DNA from: JAAFHS01 sp031396505 | Lineage (GTDB): Bacteria; Pseudomonadota; Alphaproteobacteria; Rhodobacterales; Rhodobacteraceae | Length of the DNA stretch: 5,134 bases | Assembly (NCBI GenBank): GCA_031396505.1 | Contig: JANNKX010000256.1 | Span: forward strand, 1-5,134 | Direction: 5' to 3' | In this document: positions 1 to 4,420 of the stretch, one piece after another | Layout: each line of letters opens with the position of its first letter | Numbering within the stretch: position 1 is the stretch's first letter | Notes under the pieces: model-generated | The model's input: the letters and a program-made list of their open reading frames with translations, nothing else | Told to the model about the DNA's origin: nothing | The model's database searches: none | Position numbers and translations under genes: made by a program

Positions 1-669
1 ATCGCAGTCGATGCGACATGTCCTTTGGTCACCAAGGTGCATAACGAGGCCGCGCGGCATTCTGAAAGTGGTTTGCAGATGATCATGATCGGGCATGCGG
101 GGCACCCCGAAACCGTGGGCACGATGGGCCAGTTGCCACCGGGTGAGGTGCTGCTGGTGGAAACCGAAGCCGACGTTGCGCACCTTGTGGTGCGTGACGA
201 GGCGCGCCTTGCATTCATCACGCAAACGACGCTGTCGGTGGATGATACGGCGGGGATTGCGGCGGCGCTGAAGGCGCGGTTTCCGGCCATTCTGGCCCCG
301 GCACATGAAGATATTTGTTATGCGACGACGAACCGGCAGGCGGCGGTCAAGGCGATGGCGGGGCGGATTGATGCGCTGCTGGTGATTGGTGCGCCGAATT
401 CATCCAACAGCCTGCGACTGGTGGAGGTGGGGCGCACGGCGGGTTGTGCCTATGCACAACTGGTGCAGCGGGCGGTGGATATCGACTGGCGGGCGCTGGA
501 AGGGATTGGTTCGGTCGGTGTGACGGCGGGGGCATCGGCGCCGGAGGTTCTGGTGAACGAGGTGATCGACGCGTTCCGCGCACGGTTTGCCGTGACGGTG
601 GAGATGGTCGAGACGGCGGTGGAGAATGTGGAGTTCAAGGTGCCACGCATTTTGCGGGAACCGGTGTGA
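1..669 (+). CDS. ispH: 4-hydroxy-3-methylbut-2-enyl diphosphate reductase (IspH/LytB), 5' end outside the window
   Basis: IspH is a cytosolic [4Fe-4S] enzyme that reduces HMBPP to IPP and DMAPP, the last step of the MEP isoprenoid pathway. The frame is open from the first base, so the start lies upstream. 222 codons are visible, against about 310-320 aa for the family, so roughly 90-95 N-terminal residues, including the first cluster cysteine, are missing. Visible family motifs are DATCPLVTKVH with the second cluster Cys (nt 19-21), GHPETVGTMGQ with the catalytic His-Pro-Glu, the threonine-rich ITQTTLS, DICYATTNRQ with the third cluster Cys (nt 316-318), the substrate-binding NSSNS (nt 397-411), and GVTAGASAP near the C-terminus. 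A TTG at position 25 could be mistaken for a start, but the preceding DATCP motif shows the protein continues upstream. The stop overlaps the start of the DUF3429 gene, so the two are probably cotranscribed. The identification is very secure. Confidence 0.98.
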   Translation: MAVDATCPLVTKVHNEAARHSESGLQMIMIGHAGHPETVGTMGQLPPGEVLLVETEADVAHLVVRDEARLAFITQTTLSVDDTAGIAAALKARFPAILAPAHEDICYATTNRQAAVKAMAGRIDALLVIGAPNSSNSLRLVEVGRTAGCAYAQLVQRAVDIDWRALEGIGSVGVTAGASAPEVLVNEVIDAFRARFAVTVEMVETAVENVEFKVPRILREPV

Positions 670-1124
670 CACAGATCCCGCGTGCAGCCTTGATCCTTGG
701 GGCGGCCGGGTTGATCCCGTTTGTCTGGGGGGTGGCGACGGAGCTGTCGCCCGTTGCCTGTGAATTCGGGCTGCGCACCCTTGGGCCACGGTTCGTGGGG
801 CCCTATGTCGGGCTGGCCTATGGCACGATCATCCTTGCGTTCATGTCGGGCGTGCTGTGGGGGTTTGCCACGCGTCTGACGGGGCAGATGGCGGCGGTGG
901 GATACGGCCTGTCGGTGTTACCCGCGCTGTGGGTGTTCTTCTTTGTGGGCAACGGGCCGGTCAGTTCGGCGATTTACCTTGGGTTGGGATATGTGCTGTT
1001 GTTGGGGCTTGACTACATGTTCTGGGCGCAGGATCTGGCGCCTGCGTGGTGGATGCGGCTGCGTGCCGGGCTGACGGGGGTGGTGCTGGTCTGCCTGTCG
1101 GTGACGGCGTTCTGGGTGGGGTAG
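666..1124 (+). CDS. DUF3429 family small integral membrane protein
   Basis: A 152-aa hydrophobic protein resembling the DUF3429 family, whose biochemical role is unknown to me. I chose the GTG start at 666 because it overlaps the ispH stop in a GTGA arrangement, which favours translational coupling. The frame stays open further upstream, but only as a shadow of ispH. Likely membrane segments are about residues 7-25, 47-67, 72-93, 98-115 and 130-150. Family-like features are the AYGTIILAFMSGVLWGF stretch (about residues 51-67) and a LDYMFWAQDLAPAWWMRLR stretch (about 113-131), where an aromatic/Trp-rich loop leads into a basic turn before the last helix. No signal peptidase site or catalytic motif is apparent. 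A stem-loop with a T-tract follows within 10 bases of the stop, which suggests this is the last gene of the ispH transcript. The family assignment rests on recalled motif similarity, and no function should be inferred from the ispH linkage alone. Confidence 0.85.
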   Translation: MTQIPRAALILGAAGLIPFVWGVATELSPVACEFGLRTLGPRFVGPYVGLAYGTIILAFMSGVLWGFATRLTGQMAAVGYGLSVLPALWVFFFVGNGPVSSAIYLGLGYVLLLGLDYMFWAQDLAPAWWMRLRAGLTGVVLVCLSVTAFWVG

Positions 1125-1130
1125 AGGCGC

Positions 1131-1158
1131 AAATTGACGGCTGTCAATTTTTGATTTT
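1131..1158 (+). terminator. Rho-independent terminator after ispH-DUF3429
   Basis: Perfect 8-bp arms AAATTGAC (1131-1138) and GTCAATTT (1143-1150) enclose a GGCT loop. They are followed by a T-rich tract with a TTTTT run at 1155-1159. It begins 7 bases after the DUF3429 stop. The stem is AU-rich, so it is not especially strong. The T-tract lies only on the plus-strand side, so it should serve the rightward transcript and not the convergent znuB transcript. Confidence 0.7.
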
Positions 1159-1179
1159 TCCTTATGAAATCAATATATA
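1151..1179 (+). promoter_or_regulatory. Promoter-like element in the convergent gap (speculative)
   Basis: TTGATT (1151-1156) and TATATA (1174-1179) are separated by exactly 17 bases, a near-consensus sigma-70 type arrangement in a stretch that is only about 23% G+C (1131-1190). No credible protein gene follows on the plus strand. Any transcript starting near 1186 would run through the palindrome at 1238-1257 and then antisense into the 3' end of znuB. The element overlaps the terminator T-tract, so the resemblance may simply reflect AT richness. The rest of the 1125-1277 gap holds the DnaA-box 9-mer and the palindrome, listed separately. Confidence 0.25.
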
Positions 1180-1186
1180 AGTAAAG

Positions 1187-1195
1187 TTATCCACA
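1187..1195 (+). other. Consensus DnaA-box 9-mer (single)
   Basis: TTATCCACA is an exact match to the strong bacterial DnaA-box consensus. It sits immediately beside the AT-rich stretch 1131-1190. I found no second box on either strand of the window, so this does not make a replication origin. It could be an isolated DnaA-binding site, for example a titration or regulatory site, or a chance match: an exact 9-mer is expected in roughly 4% of windows this size, counting both strands. Confidence 0.35.
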
Positions 1196-1237
1196 GGGTC
1201 TGTTAAGACTTTTGAAACATTGCGTGATCGCGGTGTC

Positions 1238-1257
1238 GGTGCGTGCAAGCACGCACC
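1238..1257. repeat. GC-rich intergenic palindrome (9-bp perfect arms)
   Basis: GGTGCGTGC (1238-1246) and GCACGCACC (1249-1257) are perfect inverted arms around AA, flanked on the right by CTACGGG. It lies 20 bp beyond the znuB stop. On the minus strand it could form an RNA hairpin at the 3' end of the zur-znuC-znuB mRNA, but no U-tract follows, so it is not a canonical intrinsic terminator. From memory, very similar GGGTGCGTGC...GCACGCACC palindromes are dispersed between genes in Rhodobacteraceae genomes. Only one copy occurs here, so the repeat status is inference. The palindrome itself is directly visible. Confidence 0.55.
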
Positions 1258-1277
1258 CTACGGGCGGCATCGTCTGG

Positions 1278-2063
1278 TCACACCCGCCGCGCCGCACTGG
1301 CGGAGACGGCGAAGGCGCAGGTGGCGGCGACGATGATCGAGGGGCCTGCGGGCGTGTCCCAGGTGAGGGACGCCCAAAGGCCCGCGATGGTGGCCACAGC
1401 ACCGATGACGCTGGCCACCAATGCCATGCTTTCCGGTGTGCGGGTTACCCCGCGGGCGGCGGCGGCGGGGATGATCAGCATGGCGGCAATCAGCAGGGCA
1501 CCCACGACCTTGATCGCGACGGCGACGACAACGGCAAGCGCGAGGGTCAGCACAAGGCGTTCACGGTCCGGGTTGATGCCGGAGGCATGGGCGAGATCGG
1601 GGTTCAGCGTGGCGGTCAGCAACGCAGACCAGCGCCACGCAAGCAGGCCCAGCACGATCACCGCCCCGCCCCAGATATAGGCAAGGTCCATGCGGCTGAC
1701 GGCCAGTATATCGCCGAACAGATAGGCGGACAGGTCGGTGCGCACTGTGGGGATGAACGACACGGCGACAAGGCCCACGGCCAATGCGGAATGCGCCAGC
1801 ACGCCCAGCGTGGTATCCATCGCCCAGCCTTTGGCGGCGAGGGTGGAGACGGTGGCGGCCATGGCCAGGGCGACGACAAGCGTACCAAGGCCGATGGGCA
1901 GATCGGTGGCAAGGGCAAGGGCCACACCAAGGATGGCGGCATGTGATGTGGCATCGCCGAAATAGGCCATGCGCCGCCAGACGACAAAGCTGCCCAAGGG
2001 CCCGGTGGCAACAGAGACGCCGATCCCCGCAAGGGCGGCGCGGGTCAGGAAATCATCCAGCAT
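1278..2063 (-). CDS. znuB: Zinc ABC transporter permease ZnuB
   Basis: A 261-aa inner-membrane permease of the ABC-3 metal-transport family. Its presumed role is to form the channel through which ZnuA-delivered Zn(II) is imported with energy from ZnuC. It is mostly hydrophobic, with about 7-8 membrane segments (roughly residues 8-26, 40-56, 58-76, 86-106, 126-146, 169-200, 212-232 and 239-257). Family hallmarks are WRRMAYFGDATSHAAILG (about 29-46) and the conserved VGALLIAAMLIIPAAAA stretch (about 186-202), the region that contacts the ATPase. I chose the ATG giving MLDDFLTRAALAG because homologues typically begin this way. It overlaps the znuC stop by 11 bases. An ATG three codons upstream (at 2072, giving MNIMLDD) is an alternative, and neither has a strong Shine-Dalgarno. 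A longer reading back to 2222 only shadows znuC. Manganese/iron ABC-3 permeases are similar, but the zur and His-rich context favours zinc. Confidence 0.95.
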   Translation of the reverse strand: MLDDFLTRAALAGIGVSVATGPLGSFVVWRRMAYFGDATSHAAILGVALALATDLPIGLGTLVVALAMAATVSTLAAKGWAMDTTLGVLAHSALAVGLVAVSFIPTVRTDLSAYLFGDILAVSRMDLAYIWGGAVIVLGLLAWRWSALLTATLNPDLAHASGINPDRERLVLTLALAVVVAVAIKVVGALLIAAMLIIPAAAARGVTRTPESMALVASVIGAVATIAGLWASLTWDTPAGPSIIVAATCAFAVSASAARRV

Positions 2064-2802
2064 GATGTTCATGGTCCGGGTGGGCATGATCGTGATCATG
2101 TGTATGGTCATGTTCGTGCTGATACAGTGCCAGCGCGCCTTGCGTGCCAAGGCCAAAGAGGGCGCGGTATTCAGGCGCGTTGGATACCACGCGCGGGGTG
2201 CCTTCACAGCAGATATGGCCATTCAGGCAGATCACGCGGTCGGATGCGGCCATCACGACATGCAGATCATGGCTGACCATCAGGATGGCGGCGCGGGTCT
2301 GTTCGCGGACCTCGGCGATCAGGCGGTAGAACGCGGCCTCGCCGGGTTGGTCAAGGCCTTGGGTGGGTTCATCCAGCACCAGAAGCTGCGGGTTGGGTAG
2401 CAGGGCACGGGCCAGCAGCACACGCTGAAACTGTCCGCCCGACAGGTCGGCCATCTGGCGTTGGTCCACACTGGGCAGGCCGACGCGGGCAAGGGCGGCG
2501 CTGGCCTGATCATCGGTGCAGCGCAGGGGCAGCGACAGAAAGCGGCGCACCGTCATGGGCAGGCTGCGGTCGATGGTCAGACGTTGTGGCACATAGCCGA
2601 TACGCAGCCCCGCCGTGCGCAAGATGCGGCCCGACGAGGGTGGCACGATGCCCAGAAGGGCGCGGAGCAGGGTGGATTTGCCCGATCCGTTGGGGCCAAG
2701 GATCGTCACAATCTCGGCCGGTTTGATGGCAAGGGTGATGCCTTGCAGCACGTCGGTGGACCCGATGCGCACAGACAGATTTTCGGCGGCGATCAGGGTC
2801 AT
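2053..2802 (-). CDS. znuC: Zinc ABC transporter ATP-binding protein ZnuC
   Basis: A 249-aa cytoplasmic ATPase that powers ZnuB. All ABC landmarks are present: Walker A GPNGSGKST (residues 36-44), Q-loop YVPQ (70-73), signature LSGGQ (120-124), Walker B LLVLDEP (140-146), D-loop GLD (149-151) and H-loop SHD (177-179). The C-terminus (229-247) is a histidine/aspartate-rich tail with 10 His in 19 residues, in HDHxH-like repeats. Such a tail is compatible with cytoplasmic zinc binding or buffering and is typical of zinc rather than manganese systems. I chose the ATG giving MTLIAAENLSV because it forms an ATGA overlap with the zur stop and matches the usual ZnuC N-terminus. An in-frame start at 2826 would add eight residues that overlap zur. 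It lies in the middle of the zur-znuC-znuB operon and is presumably autoregulated through Zur. Confidence 0.96.
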   Translation of the reverse strand: MTLIAAENLSVRIGSTDVLQGITLAIKPAEIVTILGPNGSGKSTLLRALLGIVPPSSGRILRTAGLRIGYVPQRLTIDRSLPMTVRRFLSLPLRCTDDQASAALARVGLPSVDQRQMADLSGGQFQRVLLARALLPNPQLLVLDEPTQGLDQPGEAAFYRLIAEVREQTRAAILMVSHDLHVVMAASDRVICLNGHICCEGTPRVVSNAPEYRALFGLGTQGALALYQHEHDHTHDHDHAHPDHEHHAG

Positions 2803-3323
2803 TGCAGTGCCTGACAGGCGGGGCACAGGCCCTGCGCCTCGATATGGGCGGTGTCGATGGTGAAGCCAAGCGTTTTGGCCGCCTTGTTCAGGGCGGCACG
2901 GACAGGGGTGGCGGGGGCCTCGGCCACCAGATGGCAGGCCGTGCAGATCAGAAAAGCGGGGGCATGCGCCTCGCCCGGGTGCATGCAGGCGGCAAAGGCG
3001 TTCAGGCGGTGGATGCGGTGAACAAGCCCCTGTTCCACCAGAAAATCAAGCGCGCGGTAGGCGACAGGGGGCTGGTGGCCAAAGCCATCGGACGCAAGGC
3101 GTTGCAGCACATCATAGGCCCCCATGGCGCGGTGGCCTTCGAGCAGGATTTCCAGAACGCGGCGGCGCACCGGGGTCAGGCGGACGCCATTTGCCGCCGC
3201 AAGTGCATCGGCGCGGGTCAGCACATCGGTTGCGCAACCGGCATGATCATGCGGGGCAAAGGCAAGGTCGGGCGTCGTACAGGCGGTGCAGGCGGGATCA
3301 TGCGGGTGGTCGTGGGGGTGCAT
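2799..3323 (-). CDS. zur: Zinc uptake regulator Zur (Fur family)
   Basis: A 174-aa Fur-family repressor that binds DNA when zinc-loaded and should repress znuA and its own operon. The winged-helix domain spans about residues 34-106, with RLTPVRRRVLEILL (48-61), GAYDVLQRL (68-76) and the recognition region PPVAYRALDFLVEQGLVHR (85-103). The dimerisation domain has the structural zinc site C127-x2-C130 and C167-x2-C170. Likely sensing ligands, by spacing relative to E. coli Zur, are H102, C113, H120 and E135; this mapping is inference. An unusual N-terminal stretch has HPHDHPHD (2-9), a further C12-x2-C15 and a HDH motif near 25-27. The ATG at 3323 is the only ATG upstream of the DNA-binding domain. 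No Shine-Dalgarno is visible, and the predicted promoter leaves only about a 10-base leader. It is the first gene of the operon, with a 4-base overlap to znuC. Fur or Mur are less likely given the neighbours. Confidence 0.95.
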   Translation of the reverse strand: MHPHDHPHDPACTACTTPDLAFAPHDHAGCATDVLTRADALAAANGVRLTPVRRRVLEILLEGHRAMGAYDVLQRLASDGFGHQPPVAYRALDFLVEQGLVHRIHRLNAFAACMHPGEAHAPAFLICTACHLVAEAPATPVRAALNKAAKTLGFTIDTAHIEAQGLCPACQALQ

Positions 3324-3333
3324 CTTTGGGGGA

Positions 3334-3362
3334 TTGACCTGTTATAGTATTACGTTGTCTAT
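3334..3362 (+). promoter_or_regulatory. Candidate znuA promoter
   Basis: TTGACC (3334-3339) is a good -35 match. At 17 bases' spacing the -10 would be GTCTAT (3357-3362), which is weak. An alternative pair is TTTGGG (3325-3330) with TATTAC (3348-3353), also spaced 17. Both choices place Zur operator 1 inside the promoter. The intergenic space is only 69 bp, so the znuA promoter must lie here, but the exact hexamers are uncertain. Confidence 0.35.
3341..3353. promoter_or_regulatory. Putative Zur operator 1
   Basis: GTTATA-G-TATTAC is an interrupted dyad with 5 of 6 base pairs matching (the mismatch is 3343/3351). AT-rich GTTATA dyads are what I recall for alphaproteobacterial Zur boxes. It covers the predicted zur -10 and lies within the 17-base spacer of the candidate znuA promoter, so one Zur dimer here could block both directions. 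Confidence 0.6.
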
Positions 3363-3369
3363 GCCACAA
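3341..3369 (-). promoter_or_regulatory. Predicted zur-znuC-znuB promoter
   Basis: Read on the minus strand, TTGTGG (plus positions 3364-3369) and TATAAC (3341-3346) are separated by exactly 17 bases. Initiation about 7 bases downstream would fall near 3334 and leave a leader of only about 10 bases before the zur ATG, consistent with the lack of a ribosome-binding site. The -10 element is itself one arm of the putative Zur box at 3341-3353, as expected for autorepression. The start site is inferred. Confidence 0.5.
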
Positions 3370-3377
3370 AGCATGGC

Positions 3378-3385
3378 AAAAGGGA
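3378..3385 (+). promoter_or_regulatory. znuA ribosome-binding site
   Basis: AAAAGGGA ends 7 bases before the ATG at 3393. This purine-rich Shine-Dalgarno fixes the znuA start and contrasts with zur, which has none visible. Confidence 0.65.
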
Positions 3386-3392
3386 TTTCGAA

Positions 3393-4370
3393 ATGCGTTA
3401 TACCATAACGATTGCAATGGCGAGTCTTGTTGCGATGGCGGGTCTTGCACGGGCCGAGGTGCCGCGCGTGGTGACGGATATTCCGCCGGTTCATGCGTTG
3501 GTGATGCAGGTGATGGGCGATCTGGGCACGCCGGAACTGCTGCTGGAAAAAGGCGCAAGCGAGCACAGCTTTCAATTGCGGCCCAGTCAGGCGGCGGGAT
3601 TGAATGAGGCGACACTGGTGGTGTGGATCGGGCCGGAACTGACGCCATGGCTGGACCGGGCACTGGAGGCAGTGCCGCTGGAGGTGACGCGGTTGGGGCT
3701 GCTGGAGGCGCCGGGGACACTCACGCAGGCTTACGGGGCGGGCGGGCATGCGGAACATGAAGGCGAGCCGCATGCGGATGAGGCCGGGCACGCCCATGAG
3801 GGCGAAGAACAGGCTGACGCGGCGGGGCATGCGGATCACGCCGCCGAAGGGGTTGATCCGCATGCCTGGCTGAAACCTGCGAATGCCCAGATTTGGCTGA
3901 TGGCGATTGCGGGGGAGTTGGGGCGGCTGGACCCTGAAAATGCCGCAACCTATGCGGCGAATGCCGTGGCGGCAGTGGCGGATGTGGCAGCGTTGGATGC
4001 CGAGATCATGGCGATTCTGGCACCAACCGCAGAACAGCCGGTGATCGTGTTCCACGAGGCGTTCGGCTATTTCGCGGCCCATTATGACATCGACATTGCG
4101 GGCGCGATCGCCGAAGGGGATGCCTCTGCCCCTGGCGCCGCAAGGATTGCGGAACTGCGCGAGATGGTGGTGGCGGGCGGGGCGGTGTGCATCTTTCCCG
4201 AAGTGCAGCATGACCCGGTGATGGTGGAACAGATGGTCGAGGGCACGCAGGCGCGGATTGGCGGCGCGCTGGACCCGGTGGGTTCATCGCTGGAACCGGG
4301 GGCCGGGCTTTATGCGGCGTTGATGACGGGGATGGCACAGACAATCGCGGATTGTGTCGCCGGGGGTTGA
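3393..4370 (+). CDS. znuA: Periplasmic zinc-binding protein ZnuA
   Basis: A 325-aa cluster A-I substrate-binding protein that captures Zn(II) in the periplasm and delivers it to ZnuB. Residues 1-21 form a Sec signal peptide (MRYTIT, a hydrophobic core, then ARA before Glu22). Predicted zinc ligands by family position are H58 (in ASEHSFQLRPS), H157 (in DPHAWL) and H221 (in VFHEAFGYF), with D294 or a nearby acidic residue as a possible fourth. A His/Asp/Glu-rich loop (about 119-149, 7 His) lies between the first two ligands and is characteristic of zinc rather than manganese receptors. C266 and C321 match the conserved ZnuA disulfide. The usual FTEPQF-like motif reads FPEVQHD here (268-274). 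The start is set by the AAAAGGGA ribosome site and signal peptide. It is divergent from zur-znuC-znuB across a 69-bp control region. No convincing terminator separates it from the epimerase gene. Confidence 0.96.
   Translation: MRYTITIAMASLVAMAGLARAEVPRVVTDIPPVHALVMQVMGDLGTPELLLEKGASEHSFQLRPSQAAGLNEATLVVWIGPELTPWLDRALEAVPLEVTRLGLLEAPGTLTQAYGAGGHAEHEGEPHADEAGHAHEGEEQADAAGHADHAAEGVDPHAWLKPANAQIWLMAIAGELGRLDPENAATYAANAVAAVADVAALDAEIMAILAPTAEQPVIVFHEAFGYFAAHYDIDIAGAIAEGDASAPGAARIAELREMVVAGGAVCIFPEVQHDPVMVEQMVEGTQARIGGALDPVGSSLEPGAGLYAALMTGMAQTIADCVAGG
3396..3410. promoter_or_regulatory. Putative Zur operator 2, inside the znuA start region
   Basis: CGTTAT-ACC-ATAACG is a perfect 15-bp interrupted palindrome beginning at the second codon of znuA. 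It shares the GTTATA half-site with operator 1, and the two centres are 56 bp apart. It encodes residues 2-6 of the signal peptide, so the sequence serves both as code and, probably, as operator. On its own it would lie downstream of any znuA start site and could act as a roadblock. Confidence 0.6.
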
Positions 4371-4420
4371 CCTGCCTGCGCCGGTTCGCCAGCAAAGGAC
4401 AGCTTTTGCAGGGGGGCGGG

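Noticed and set aside
444..665. Upstream extension of the DUF3429 frame into ispH
   Set aside because: The extension is Gly/Arg/Cys-rich and unlike a membrane-protein N-terminus. The GTG at 666 gives the expected family length and a coupled start.
1238..1257. Intrinsic terminator for zur-znuC-znuB
   Set aside because: The hairpin is strong, but no run of T follows it in the minus-strand direction, so I list it as a palindrome/repeat only.
1131..1260. Replication origin
   Set aside because: Only one DnaA box is visible, and there are no origin-associated genes in the window, so an AT-rich stretch plus one 9-mer is not enough.
1212..1946. Long plus-strand open frame (244 codons) opposite znuB
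   Set aside because: Its Gly/Asp/His/Gln-rich composition is the typical antisense shadow of a GC-rich coding strand. It has no recognisable motif, and znuB on the other strand is unambiguous.
2053..2121. Tandem DNA repeat at the CAT/GAT-rich znuC 3' end
   Set aside because: The periodicity follows from His/Asp codons of the His-rich tail; no independent repeat unit is needed.
2802..3347. Plus-strand open frame (181 codons) opposite zur
   Set aside because: Gly/His-rich shadow; zur has its Cys pairs and winged helix on the other strand.
3342..4211. Long minus-strand open frame (289 codons) opposite znuA
   Set aside because: Rich in His/Arg/Pro/Gln with no domain. It would cover the zur-znuA control region, and znuA has clear motifs and a ribosome site.
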